DNA of 64,000 nucleotides from Mageeibacillus sp. UBA5439 (lineage in GTDB: Bacteria; Bacillota; Clostridia; Saccharofermentanales; DTU023), in the NCBI GenBank assembly GCA_002427505.1, contig DIRJ01000052.1, positions 53,734 to 117,733 of the forward strand. Direction: 5' to 3'. The notes under the pieces were generated by a model. The model was not told where the DNA came from and made no database searches. It saw only the letters and a program-made list of their open reading frames with translations. This document shows, one piece after another, positions 1 to 8,392 of the stretch (its first letter is position 1; every line of letters begins with the position of its first letter). The position numbers and the translations under genes were made by a program.

Positions 1-18
1 ATTTTGATTTTACTACAC

Positions 19-93
19 AGGGGAGTGGCTCAACGGTAGAGCAACGGTCTCCAAAACCGTAGGTTGCGGGTTCAAATCCTGTCTCCCCTGCCA
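19..93 (+). tRNA. tRNA-Trp (anticodon CCA)
   Basis: A full cloverleaf can be drawn. The acceptor strands AGGGGAG and CTCCCCT pair over seven base pairs, followed by discriminator G and an encoded CCA. The anticodon stem ACGGT/ACCGT closes a seven-base loop with CCA in the anticodon position, and the T loop reads TTCAAAT. Only 18 bases precede it, so its promoter may lie outside the window. Confidence 0.96.
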
Positions 94-94
94 C

Positions 95-132
95 AAGAAA
101 GCCTCGAGGTTTTTGCTTCGCAGGCTTTTCTT
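95..132 (+). terminator. Possible terminator after tRNA-Trp
   Basis: An imperfect hairpin starts directly after the tRNA: AAGAAAGCCT pairs with AGGCTTTTCTT with one bulge, and CGA/TCG extends the stem inward. The uridine run is poor and partly inside the stem, so this could instead be a processing hairpin. Confidence 0.4.
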
Positions 133-174
133 CTCAAAAAGCTGATGTCGTGCTTAGCTAAGTCCGTCTGACCC

Positions 175-203
175 TTGACACTTTGTCGGGAGACAGGTAA
201 AAT
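175..203 (+). promoter_or_regulatory. Sigma-A promoter of tRNA-Pro(GGG)
   Basis: TTGACA at 175-180 and TAAAAT at 198-203 are separated by 17 bases. This puts transcription start near 210, just before the tRNA at 215. Confidence 0.8.
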
Positions 204-214
204 CGATTAGGCTT

Positions 215-291
215 CGGGGTGTAGCTCAGGTGGCTAGAGTGCTTGCTTGGGGTGCAAGAGGTCGCAAGTTCAAGTCTTGTCACTCCGACCA
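215..291 (+). tRNA. tRNA-Pro (anticodon GGG)
   Basis: Acceptor strands CGGGGTG and CACTCCG pair with one G-T wobble, followed by discriminator A and an encoded CCA. The anticodon stem CTTGC/GCAAG holds the loop TTGGGGT, giving anticodon GGG. It has its own promoter and a strong terminator, so it is a single-gene unit. A second proline tRNA, with anticodon CGG, lies at 46934-47009. Confidence 0.95.
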
Positions 292-294
292 AAG

Positions 295-327
295 AGAGTC
301 TGTTTAATCAAGAGCAGACTCTTTTTT
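295..327 (+). terminator. Terminator of tRNA-Pro(GGG)
   Basis: AGAGTCTG pairs with CAGACTCT around a 12-base loop and is followed by a run of six T residues. This is a classic intrinsic terminator four bases after the tRNA CCA end. Confidence 0.85.
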
Positions 328-331
328 ATAT

Positions 332-364
332 AAAAAAAGCCCGCTCAGAATTATGAACGGGCTT
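332..364 (-). terminator. Terminator of pnp
   Basis: On the minus strand AAGCCCGTTCA pairs with TGAGCGGGCTT (one G-U wobble), followed by seven T residues. It lies 25 bases beyond the pnp stop codon and back to back with the tRNA-Pro terminator. Confidence 0.85.
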
Positions 365-388
365 CTCTTCAGCTTAGATTATCTGGAT

Positions 389-2719
389 TTAAAATTGGCG
401 CGTATTGCGATCAGCTTTGCTGATGTTGTCCTGCGGACGTTGACGGTTCTGACGGAATCCACCGCCGGAGCTGTCTCTGTCCGAAGCACGGGAGCGGTCA
501 CCGCGATCACGATCAGATCTGCCGCGTGAGCGATTATCTCTGTCACTGCGTGAACGGTCAGTCCGGCGGCTGCTGCTGCTTCCGCTGCGGCTGGGCTGCT
601 GCTCAGTGTAGCCTTCAGGTTTTTCACTGGGATCGCGCATGGAGAGGTTCAACCGGCCCTGGTCATCGACTTCCAGCACTGTAATCTGAACTTTATCTCC
701 GACACTGACAGCATCTTCAACCTTCTCAGTACGTCCCCAGGACATCTTGGAAATATGTACCAGACCTTCTTTGCCCGGAACGATCTCCACAAAGGCGCCG
801 AAGTTCATCAGACGGGTTACTGTACCGGTAAATGTTGTGCCGGGTTCAGGATCATAGGCAATAGTTCTCACAATTTTCATAGCTTCCGCTGCTGATTCCT
901 GATCAGTTGCAGCAATGTAAACGTGTCCGACCGGACCATCTTCTTCAACATCAATCTCGGTTCCGGTTTCTTCTGTTATGCGGCGAATTGTTTTTCCGCC
1001 GGAACCGATGATTTCTCTGATCTTGTCACTGGGAATATCAATTTGATCAATCTTCGGTGCCAAAGCAGCCAGGTAATCACGAGCTTCAGAAATGACCGGA
1101 TTCATGGTGTCATTAATGATCTGCAGACGTGCCTTTCGTGTCCTTTCAAGAGCATCACGGATAATATCCATGGTTAATCCATCAATTTTCATGTCAACCT
1201 GAATAGCGGTAATACCATCTTCAGTACCGGCCACTTTGAAGTCCATGTCGCCGAAGAAGTCCTCAATACCCTGGATATCTACGAAGGTGATGTAGTCACT
1301 GTCATCATCAGGATTGCTCATTAAGCCGCAGGTAATACCGGCGACTGGTTTTTTAATCGGAACCCCGGCAGCCATCAGGGCCAGACTGCTGCTGCAGACT
1401 GAAGCCTGCGAAGTAGATCCGTTGGACATCGTAACTTCCGAGACGCAGCGGATGGAATATGGGAAATCCTCTTCACTGGGCATGACAGGATTTAATGCTG
1501 ATTCAGCCAGATGCCCGTGACCGATCTCCCGACGACCTGCTGAGCGGCCTCCGCGGGCTTCACCGACACTGTATGCCGGGAAATTGTAATGGTGCATGTA
1601 ACGTCTGCGTTCTTCAGGATTAACTCCGTCGAAGCGCTGGCTGTCAGCCAGAGTGCCCAGGGTCACGACAGACAATACCTGAGTCTGACCGCGCGAAAAG
1701 AGCGAAGAACCGTGGACGCGCGGGATCAGGTCGATCTTTGCTGTAAGCTTACGGATTTCATCCAAAGCTCTGCCGTCGACGCGGCGCTGATTGTGTGTCA
1801 GATGGTAACGGACAACAGCTTTTTCGACTGCGTCTGCGAGCTCAGTGGCAAATCCGACCAGCTCCGGATCTTTTTCTTCCAGATATTGACTGATTGCTTT
1901 CGATACTTCAGCTACTGCCGCATCACGCTGGGCCTTGTCAGGATTCAGCACGACTTCACTCATCTGACCAAAGAATTTGTCTGTGATTTCATTTTGGAGC
2001 TCTTGCGGAGCAGCGGCAGAGTCGTATTCGAAAGTTTCCTTGCCGATTTCATCTCGCATCTGCTGAAGTAACTGACAGATTTTCTTGATTTCCTTGTGAC
2101 CGGCTTCGATTGCTGCCAACATCACATCTTCGGGAACCTCGTCAGCTGCAGCTTCTATCATCATGATTTTCTCACTGGTTCCGGCTACGTAGAGATCCAA
2201 TTCAGAATCACAATAGTCGTCATAAGACGGATTAACAATGATCTCACCATCGATCAGTCCTACCTGAGCTGCTGCAACGGGCCCCTTCCAGGGAATATCA
2301 GAAATAGCCAGAGCAGCTGATGTGCCGATGAGGGCAGCTACTTTGGGAGAAAAATCATAATCAACCGAAAGCAAGAGATTGCTGACGACAACGTCTCTTC
2401 TCAGATCTTCAGGAAAGAGAGGCCGAATAGTACGGTCAATCGCACGGCCATTCAGGATGGCACTTTCCGTCGGGCGTCCTTCACGCTTAAAGAATCCCCC
2501 CGGAATTCTGCCGACACTATACATTTTTTCTTCATAATCTACTGTCAGCGGGAAGAAATCCATTCCGGGACGCTCACTTGCTGAAGCTGTGGCTGTCGAA
2601 AGAATCGTGGTCTCCCCAAATTTTACCAGAACGGAGCCGTTTGCAAATTGCGCCAACTCACCTGTTTCCAGTACCAGCTGTTTTCCATTAATGTCCATTT
2701 CGTATCTTTTTGTAATCAT
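389..2719 (-). CDS. pnp: Polyribonucleotide nucleotidyltransferase (PNPase)
   Basis: This 776-residue protein has the full PNPase architecture: two RNase PH-type domains flanking an alpha-helical linker, then a KH domain (the DKIREIIGSGGKTIR stretch) and an S1 domain (the GTVTRLMNFGAFVEI stretch). PNPase is a cytosolic 3'-to-5' phosphorolytic exoribonuclease in mRNA decay. The ATG at 2719 follows AGGAGG at proper spacing. It lies downstream of rpsO, the usual arrangement, with a hairpin-rich leader between. After the S1 domain comes a tail of about 75 residues very rich in Arg, Ser, Asp and Gly, longer than in most PNPases and probably disordered and nucleic-acid binding. That last role is inference; the enzyme identity is certain. 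Confidence 0.98.
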   Translation of the reverse strand: MITKRYEMDINGKQLVLETGELAQFANGSVLVKFGETTILSTATASASERPGMDFFPLTVDYEEKMYSVGRIPGGFFKREGRPTESAILNGRAIDRTIRPLFPEDLRRDVVVSNLLLSVDYDFSPKVAALIGTSAALAISDIPWKGPVAAAQVGLIDGEIIVNPSYDDYCDSELDLYVAGTSEKIMMIEAAADEVPEDVMLAAIEAGHKEIKKICQLLQQMRDEIGKETFEYDSAAAPQELQNEITDKFFGQMSEVVLNPDKAQRDAAVAEVSKAISQYLEEKDPELVGFATELADAVEKAVVRYHLTHNQRRVDGRALDEIRKLTAKIDLIPRVHGSSLFSRGQTQVLSVVTLGTLADSQRFDGVNPEERRRYMHHYNFPAYSVGEARGGRSAGRREIGHGHLAESALNPVMPSEEDFPYSIRCVSEVTMSNGSTSQASVCSSSLALMAAGVPIKKPVAGITCGLMSNPDDDSDYITFVDIQGIEDFFGDMDFKVAGTEDGITAIQVDMKIDGLTMDIIRDALERTRKARLQIINDTMNPVISEARDYLAALAPKIDQIDIPSDKIREIIGSGGKTIRRITEETGTEIDVEEDGPVGHVYIAATDQESAAEAMKIVRTIAYDPEPGTTFTGTVTRLMNFGAFVEIVPGKEGLVHISKMSWGRTEKVEDAVSVGDKVQITVLEVDDQGRLNLSMRDPSEKPEGYTEQQPSRSGSSSSRRTDRSRSDRDNRSRGRSDRDRGDRSRASDRDSSGGGFRQNRQRPQDNISKADRNTRQF

Positions 2720-2840
2720 CGTTTCATTAACCTCCTGTTAAATGCAAAACGCTTCAAATGTTAAATACACAAAAGCAGAGGCAAGATTTTTGCCATGCAA
2801 GTATTTTTCCAGTGTATTCAAACGTGTGGGAATCAGCCAA

Positions 2841-2910
2841 CAGACGGTAGAGAGTAGAGTCCGCCACCCTTTTCTCAAAAAGAGAAACGCAATCTACGTT
2901 CCACAGTCTG
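2841..2910 (-). promoter_or_regulatory. Structured hairpin in the pnp leader
   Basis: Read on the minus strand, CAGAC near the start pairs with GTCTG at the end, GT with AC and GTAG with CTAC further in, and a TTTCTC/GAGAAA stem forms the tip. The result is a long interrupted hairpin about 110 bases before the pnp start codon. In enterobacteria an RNase III-cleaved pnp leader hairpin mediates PNPase autocontrol; an analogous role here is inference. A small GGCAA/TTGCC hairpin follows at 2780-2794. Confidence 0.4.
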
Positions 2911-2929
2911 CCACTTAGTATCTCTTGAC

Positions 2930-2958
2930 ACAAAAGGCGGCAATCAAGTGATTGCCGC
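2930..2958 (-). terminator. Terminator or attenuator after rpsO
   Basis: On the minus strand GCGGCAATC and GATTGCCGC form a nine-pair stem with a four-base loop, followed by the short T-rich tract CCTTTTGTG. It begins 12 bases after the rpsO stop. The weak T tract would allow read-through into pnp. Confidence 0.6.
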
Positions 2959-2969
2959 TGCTGATTCGT

Positions 2970-3233
2970 TTACCTTCTTAAGTTCAGTCTGCTGATCAAG
3001 CTACGATAGCGCTCGACATCTTTTTTCATCAGATAATCAAGCAAAGCGCGCCTTTTACCAACCATTTTCAACAGACCCTGCCGCGAATGGTTGTCCTTCT
3101 TGTGTACCTTCAAGTGTTCTGTCAGCTCGTTGATACGTGTAGTCAGAAGCGCTATTTGAACTTCAGGTGAACCTGTGTCACCGAATCCGGTGGCATACTC
3201 ATCAATAATACTTTGTTTAGTTACTTTGTCCAT
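2970..3233 (-). CDS. rpsO: 30S ribosomal protein S15
   Basis: The 87-residue product matches S15 throughout, including the [14 protein letters not shown] segment, the [15 protein letters not shown] core and the LGL-like KRRALLDYL segment. S15 binds the central domain of 16S rRNA as a primary assembly protein. The ATG at 3233 follows AAGGAGG. It sits immediately before pnp, separated by a terminator-like hairpin. The 5' untranslated region of about 65 bases contains an imperfect inverted repeat (CGGT...ACCG) that might serve S15 autoregulation, but I cannot demonstrate this from sequence. Confidence 0.98.
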   Translation of the reverse strand: MDKVTKQSIIDEYATGFGDTGSPEVQIALLTTRINELTEHLKVHKKDNHSRQGLLKMVGKRRALLDYLMKKDVERYRSLISRLNLRR

Positions 3234-3306
3234 TTTTCCTCCTTGACTCCAGATTCGGCGTAACGGTCGGACGATCCGGAAACGACGAACCGGTCATAAC
3301 GTAGCA

Positions 3307-3335
3307 ATGTTACCACAAAACAGAATAATTGGCAA
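3307..3335 (-). promoter_or_regulatory. Candidate sigma-A promoter of rpsO-pnp
   Basis: On the minus strand TTGCCA (3335-3330) and TAACAT (3312-3307) are 17 bases apart, placing the transcript start about 65 bases before the rpsO ATG. The murD stop at 3358 lies just upstream. Confidence 0.55.
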
Positions 3336-3357
3336 AAGGGCGAAAGGGACTGCCGGC

Positions 3358-4785
3358 TTAAGCCTTTTCTGCTAAAACGAGCTGGCGGAAGATGTTTCCT
3401 CTTTCCTCAAAATGACGAAAATGATCGAAGCTGGTTCCTGCAGGAGATAAGACAACCGCATCTCCCGGAACCGACAATTCCCGTGCAGAAGCAATCGCCT
3501 CCCCGTAGCTGTCACAATGCCTGATTTCAAGTTCTGCCAGCTCTTCAGCACCGGCAGCTGCCAGGATGGAAGCCTCGATCAGAGGAGCATTGGCGCCAAC
3601 AAAGACTATACGGGACGTACTCTTAACAATAGCTTGACCCAGTTTCTCATAGTTTGAATTCTTATCCTTGCCGCCGGCGATAAGAACAATATCTCTGCCC
3701 TGCTCACGCAAGGCTTCCAGTGTTTTGAGCGTCCGGTCGGGGCTGGTGTCGATAGAACTATTATACCAGTCGGCTCCGTCAAGCCGGCGGATCCATTCCA
3801 GGCGGTGTTGGACACCTCTGAAACTTTTTGCTACCTGCTGCATGTCCTCAAAGCCTGCACTGTCCAGCGTTGCCAGAACCGCAGCCTGAATGTTATCCAG
3901 GTTAAAACGCCCGGGCAATAAAACCTCGTCACGCGCCAGAAGGGCAATTTCCAGATCGTCAGCACAGGTCTTCAATTCTATGAACTTGTTATCAAGCCAG
4001 CTGTGAGCAGCTTCACTTTTATCACAATTAAAAAAACGGACTCGAGCTTTGCTTTCTCCTGCCCAGCTGCTCGATTCGGCATTAGCGGCATTAAGAACTA
4101 GAATATCGGACTCGCTTTGCAGGCGAAATATATTTTTCTTGGCCGCGCAATATTCGGCATAATCCAGATGGTAATTCAGATGATTGGGAGCAACATTAGT
4201 GACGACAGCGGTATGAATCTTTGCCTCCATATCCATAAGCTGAAAGCTGGACAGCTCCACCACCACCTGGTCGCCGCTCCTGATATTTTCGATCTGATCC
4301 AGCAAGGGGGTGCCAATGTTGCCGCCGATATAGACCTTATGGCCGGCCTGCCTGAGCATCAGACTGATTAAAGTTGTAGTTGTAGTCTTGCCATCACTTC
4401 CCGTGACAGCCGTTACAGGTGCGGGACACAGTTGCAGAAAAAGTTCCATCTCTGACGTAACCCGTGCTCCCCTTGCCCGTTCTGCGACTAACTGAGGGAT
4501 GTCCGGACGTATGAAGGGTGTGCGGAAAATCAGATCGAAATCTATTAAAGTATCCAGATAAGCAGGTCCCAGAGACCAGTTCAGCTCGAGCCCTTCAGCT
4601 GCGAAATCATTGATGGTTTTTCTTAGAACGTCATCTTCTTCCGTCAGACGATCAAAGACATGAATTTCTTCCGTTAAGGGATATAACCAGCGGATCAGCG
4701 GACGGTTACTGATGCCTGCCCCCAGAACCGCAACTTTTTTATTCTTCACATAGCTTTTGAATTCAGCTAGTAATTGATTCGACAT
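3358..4785 (-). CDS. murD: UDP-N-acetylmuramoyl-L-alanine--D-glutamate ligase
   Basis: This 475-residue protein carries the Mur ligase layout: an N-terminal UDP-binding domain (VAVLGAGISNRPLI), the central ATPase domain with GSDGKTTTT near residue 130, the NxAPNHLNYH segment, and a C-terminal domain with LIAGGKDKN and LSPAGTSFD. MurD adds D-glutamate to UDP-MurNAc-L-Ala in cytosolic peptidoglycan precursor synthesis. It stands outside any mur/dcw cluster, between rpsO and tRNA-Leu. The start has only a weak ribosome binding site (AGGGAACG). The family call is secure because the D-Glu ligase landmarks cover the whole length. Confidence 0.95.
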   Translation of the reverse strand: MSNQLLAEFKSYVKNKKVAVLGAGISNRPLIRWLYPLTEEIHVFDRLTEEDDVLRKTINDFAAEGLELNWSLGPAYLDTLIDFDLIFRTPFIRPDIPQLVAERARGARVTSEMELFLQLCPAPVTAVTGSDGKTTTTTLISLMLRQAGHKVYIGGNIGTPLLDQIENIRSGDQVVVELSSFQLMDMEAKIHTAVVTNVAPNHLNYHLDYAEYCAAKKNIFRLQSESDILVLNAANAESSSWAGESKARVRFFNCDKSEAAHSWLDNKFIELKTCADDLEIALLARDEVLLPGRFNLDNIQAAVLATLDSAGFEDMQQVAKSFRGVQHRLEWIRRLDGADWYNSSIDTSPDRTLKTLEALREQGRDIVLIAGGKDKNSNYEKLGQAIVKSTSRIVFVGANAPLIEASILAAAGAEELAELEIRHCDSYGEAIASARELSVPGDAVVLSPAGTSFDHFRHFEERGNIFRQLVLAEKA

Positions 4786-4820
4786 TCGTTCCCTGCTTTC
4801 ATATATTTATTAATTTACGC

Positions 4821-4849
4821 TTGCAATCTTAGCACCATTCGGCTATGAT
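4821..4849 (+). promoter_or_regulatory. Sigma-A promoter of tRNA-Leu
   Basis: TTGCAA at 4821-4826 and TATGAT at 4844-4849 with a 17-base spacer place the start about 7-10 bases before the tRNA. Confidence 0.7.
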
Positions 4850-4862
4850 TAACAACGTTCAC

Positions 4863-4949
4863 GCGGAAGTGGCGGAATTGGCAGACGCGCTAGCTTCAGG
4901 TGCTAGTGATCAATAGATCGTGCAGGTTCAAGTCCTGTTTTCCGCACCA
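4863..4949 (+). tRNA. tRNA-Leu (anticodon CAG)
   Basis: This is a class II tRNA: acceptor GCGGAAG pairs with TTTCCGC, discriminator A is followed by encoded CCA, and a long variable arm (TGATCAATAGATCG) is present. The anticodon stem CTAGC/GCTAG encloses TTCAGGT, so the anticodon is CAG, reading CUG. Confidence 0.96.
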
Positions 4950-4952
4950 CAG

Positions 4953-4981
4953 GCCCGTAATAGTGATATTACGGGCTTTTT
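4953..4981 (+). terminator. Terminator of tRNA-Leu
   Basis: A perfect ten-pair stem GCCCGTAATA/TATTACGGGC with loop GTGA is followed by five T residues, directly after the tRNA. It separates the tRNA from the helicase gene, so any helicase reading frame starting inside the tRNA is spurious. Confidence 0.9.
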
Positions 4982-5003
4982 AGCAGCTAGGACTTCTCCG
5001 CTC

Positions 5004-7523
5004 ATGACAGATTCTCCCGAACTCTTTACTATCAGCATCGCAGTGCGTGAACTGGCTGAATTGAGTCGCAGAGAAGGTGGTCTGGTATCAGCTTATTACG
5101 GCGGCATTTCCGGTCCCGAAGGTATAGCCTTGCATCAGGAGTACGCCAGACGGGCGCCTGAGTTTTTCCCTGAATCTGAAATATTTCTCGAATACAGTTT
5201 GACCGGCAGCTATGTCAATCCTCATCTGCCCTATAAATTACAAGTCCAGGGACGCTGTGATACCATTGCTGTCGAAGCGGATAAGATCACTTTGGTTGAA
5301 GTCAAGAGCTTTCGTGGCGACGCTCGTTTTCTGCCAAAAAACGGCGATGCCGTTCATTGGGCACAAGCAAAAATATATGCCTATCTCCTGAGTCAGTCAG
5401 ATTTCCCGGCGGAAAGAAAGATAAATTCGGGAGAAATAACTGTCGCCCTGCATTATCTCTCCTTAGATAACGGCGAGTTGATTGCGCATGAGACGACTTT
5501 AAGTCACGAGGAGTTACAGAGTTATTTTGCTTCAATTTGCCAATACTATCTGACTTCCCGTACCGCCCTGATTACTCATCGCAAACGCCGCAATTTTCTC
5601 AATAGTAAAGCAGCTTTTCCCTTCCCGGACCTGCGTCTGGGTCAGCATAATATGATGCGCGAAGTAACAGCTGCGATCAGAGACAAAGAGGTGTTATTTG
5701 TCAGTGCTCCTACCGGCAGCGGGAAAACAATCGCCGTCCTCTACCCTGCCCTTAAGGCTCAGGCCTATGAATTGAATGACAGTATTTTCTATCTGACACC
5801 CTCACGCTCACAACGGACTGTGGCAGAAGATGCACTTTCTCTTTTGCGTCAGCAGGGTTTTCTGGTGCGGGCTATTACTATTCGCGCCAAAAAATCAATG
5901 TGCGCCCAGCCTCAGATCTTTTGTGACAGGAACAAATGTCCTTACGCGACAACATATTACGAAAGACTGGAAGAGGTCTTGGCCGAGTTTTCTCAGAAGC
6001 AGGATCTTTTACCGGATGATATTTTCGCCCTGGGGCAGAAATATCGCCTGTGTCCCTATGAGTTGTCCCTGGAGCTGATGGATAGCTGCGATCTTGTCAT
6101 CTGTGACTACAACTATATTTTTGATCCACAGATTCGCTGGAAGGACAGACTGGATGATCCTAAACACAGATACACTCTTCTGGTCGATGAGGCTCACAAC
6201 CTGGCAGAACGCAGCCGTTCCATGTTTTCCGCCATCCTGGAATCAAAACAACTTGAAGAGTTAAAAGCGATTGTATCGCTGGCTGCCCTGCCGGAAGATC
6301 CAGGCCTAAGACTCGTTCTCAGCGCTCTGGAGGATCTGGAAAGCTTTCTTGTGTCATATGACAAGGCTCTGGACGAGAAGGCTGCAGACAGTGTCAGGGA
6401 GGCTTTTGCCAAGGAAAATCAAGAGCTGGGGCTCTTCCTGACCCGGAATTTCTCTGCTACGCGCAAAATTCCGCCGCGGCTCGCATCCTGTATCACGCGT
6501 TTGAATGCCAGACTAGCTCAATTTTTTGATTACTTCCGGGACTTTCCCCGGCGTGAAATCGCCAATACTTTACGTTTCGAACTTCTGCATTTCCAGAATA
6601 TTATGGAAGAATACTATAATCAGACCTATATTACAGCGGTTCGACGTCTGTCAGAGGGAAAACTGGCGATTTCACTCTTGTCGCTGGATGCATCGCAACA
6701 TTTGACTAATACCTATTATGGTAAATCCTCAGTTATATTTTTCTCTGCGACCCTGGAGCCTTTCTCCTATTTCATGAGTCTGCTTAATGCCAGGTACAAA
6801 GCAGACAAACCGGAAGTTTTAAAATTAAGCAGTCCCTTTCCCCGTGAAAAGCGTCTGGTTGTTGCCTATGACCAATACTCTGTCCGCTATAAGGACAGAG
6901 CCTTTACCTTAGCTCCGATTGCTGATCTGGTTTTGGAAATCGCAGAAAAACGGCCCGGCAATTTTCTTCTCTTTTGTCCTTCTTTTTCATATTTGCGCCA
7001 GTTACAGAATTACCTGAAGCAGGCAGACAGATCTCAAAAGCTGGATATTATCGTGCAGCCGCCCCGCATGAATGAGCAGCAAAAGGAGGAATATCTCCGC
7101 CGTTTTACATCGTCAGCGCCAGATCGTTCTTTACTCGGCTTGACTGTATTAGGCTCTCTTTTCACTGAGGGTGTTGACCTGAAAGGCGAAGCTCTCACCG
7201 GTGTTATTATTATCGGTACCGGTCTGCCGGCCCTAACACCTGAGCGGGAGATCCTGCGCCAATACTATGATGCAAAAAGCGGACTCGGCTATCAGTACGC
7301 TTACACCTGGCCCGGCTTTAACCGCGTCACTCAGGCTGCAGGACGTTTGATCCGCACAGCCGAGGACTACGGAATTGTCTTATTAATTGATGACCGCTAT
7401 TCCAAGCCGGAGTATCAGCAGCTCTTTCCCAAAGAATGGGATGTTTTCTATGCTGATGACAGAGCATCCTGTTTAGATAGAATCTACTCTTTCTGGGACG
7501 AAATTGACTCTACATCAATATAA
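5004..7523 (+). CDS. PD-(D/E)XK nuclease fused to XPD/DinG-type helicase
   Basis: This 839-residue protein joins two enzymes. The first ~190 residues resemble RecB/Cas4-type nucleases, with GRCD (D86), then E99-V-K101, then QAKIY at 121-125. The rest is a superfamily 2 helicase of the XPD/DinG type: Walker A APTGSGKT (235-242), four cysteines at 300, 307, 312 and 350 placed like the iron-sulfur cluster of that family, DEAH at 395-398, and a C-terminal helicase motif near QAAGRLIR. Such enzymes unwind DNA from 5' to 3'; a linked nuclease suggests DNA repair, which is inference. ATG 5004 is the first start clear of the tRNA-Leu terminator, though its ribosome binding site is weak. The 3' end overlaps the convergent sdaAA by 40 bases. 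Confidence 0.88.
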   Translation: MTDSPELFTISIAVRELAELSRREGGLVSAYYGGISGPEGIALHQEYARRAPEFFPESEIFLEYSLTGSYVNPHLPYKLQVQGRCDTIAVEADKITLVEVKSFRGDARFLPKNGDAVHWAQAKIYAYLLSQSDFPAERKINSGEITVALHYLSLDNGELIAHETTLSHEELQSYFASICQYYLTSRTALITHRKRRNFLNSKAAFPFPDLRLGQHNMMREVTAAIRDKEVLFVSAPTGSGKTIAVLYPALKAQAYELNDSIFYLTPSRSQRTVAEDALSLLRQQGFLVRAITIRAKKSMCAQPQIFCDRNKCPYATTYYERLEEVLAEFSQKQDLLPDDIFALGQKYRLCPYELSLELMDSCDLVICDYNYIFDPQIRWKDRLDDPKHRYTLLVDEAHNLAERSRSMFSAILESKQLEELKAIVSLAALPEDPGLRLVLSALEDLESFLVSYDKALDEKAADSVREAFAKENQELGLFLTRNFSATRKIPPRLASCITRLNARLAQFFDYFRDFPRREIANTLRFELLHFQNIMEEYYNQTYITAVRRLSEGKLAISLLSLDASQHLTNTYYGKSSVIFFSATLEPFSYFMSLLNARYKADKPEVLKLSSPFPREKRLVVAYDQYSVRYKDRAFTLAPIADLVLEIAEKRPGNFLLFCPSFSYLRQLQNYLKQADRSQKLDIIVQPPRMNEQQKEEYLRRFTSSAPDRSLLGLTVLGSLFTEGVDLKGEALTGVIIIGTGLPALTPEREILRQYYDAKSGLGYQYAYTWPGFNRVTQAAGRLIRTAEDYGIVLLIDDRYSKPEYQQLFPKEWDVFYADDRASCLDRIYSFWDEIDSTSI

Positions 7524-8392
7524 GCATTTTTTTCTAATTGTTTAGCCATTTCTAAAGCTGTCTCAGTCTGGGCCAGTCCTCCCAGGGCTGTTTCTCTCAG
7601 AGCTACAGGCATCATACGACCGATCTTACCCATGGCAGTAATAACTTCATCTACAGGTATGCGGCTCCTGACTCCGGCCAGAGACATTTCTGCAGCAGAC
7701 ATGGCAATAACAACACCGGCAGTATTTCGCTTGATGCAAGGCACCTCGACCAGACCGGCGACCGGATCACAGCTCAGACCCAGCAGATTTTTCAATGCAA
7801 TCGCCAGAGCGTGACCAGACTGCGACGGAGTACCTCCACAAGCCTCTACAGTTGCAGCTGCTGACATTGCTGCTGCTGAACCGACTTCAGCCTGACAACC
7901 GCCCTCAGCTCCCGATATAGAAGCCTGGTTTCCAATTATTATGCCGCAGCCGGCGGCAGTTATCAGAAAGTTGATCTGATCGCGCCGCGACATTTTCAGA
8001 TGGTTTCTGATCGCAAACAGGACACCCGGAAGTGTTCCGGAAGATCCGGCTGTCGGTGTGGCACATATAACTCCCATAGCGGCGTTAACTTCATTGACAG
8101 CAGTGGCGTAGACCATGGCGCGCGTATAAATGGACCCGCTTAAGGCCTTGCCGCTTTGCAGATATTCGGCCAGTAATTTTGCATCGCCGCCTGTCATCCC
8201 CGAACGGGACCTGACACCTTCTATACCCCGCAAAGCAGCCCGCTCCATCACTGACAGATTCTGTTCCATATGCTGGAGTACTTCTTGCTCGCTGCTGGCG
8301 GACTCCTCAACTTCTGTGCGGAGAAAATACTCATGCAGGCTGATTTGTTCAAGATCACATAAACTAATTACTTCCTGTAATCTGCGGATCAT
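7484..8392 (-). CDS. sdaAA: L-serine dehydratase, alpha subunit
   Basis: The 302-residue product matches the iron-sulfur L-serine dehydratase alpha chain, with CATPTAGSSGTLPG, GGCQAEVGSA and the EACGGTPSQSG segment; conserved cysteines supply the oxygen-sensitive [4Fe-4S] cluster. With SdaAB it deaminates L-serine to pyruvate and ammonia in the cytosol. I chose ATG 8392 because AAGGAGGAG lies just before it; an upstream frame extension would run through sdaAB. The gene starts 29 bases inside the end of sdaAB, indicating translational coupling. Its 3' end overlaps the convergent helicase gene by 40 bases. Confidence 0.95.
   Translation of the reverse strand: MIRRLQEVISLCDLEQISLHEYFLRTEVEESASSEQEVLQHMEQNLSVMERAALRGIEGVRSRSGMTGGDAKLLAEYLQSGKALSGSIYTRAMVYATAVNEVNAAMGVICATPTAGSSGTLPGVLFAIRNHLKMSRRDQINFLITAAGCGIIIGNQASISGAEGGCQAEVGSAAAMSAAATVEACGGTPSQSGHALAIALKNLLGLSCDPVAGLVEVPCIKRNTAGVVIAMSAAEMSLAGVRSRIPVDEVITAMGKIGRMMPVALRETALGGLAQTETALEMAKQLEKNAYIDVESISSQKE

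Noticed and set aside
379..2320. Several open frames overlapping pnp in other frames
   Set aside because: They lie entirely within a well-conserved gene, lack ribosome binding sites and match nothing I recognise.
4920..5003. N-terminal extension of the helicase into tRNA-Leu
   Set aside because: The extension would begin inside the tRNA and run through its terminator hairpin. The first start beyond the terminator, ATG 5004, is more plausible.
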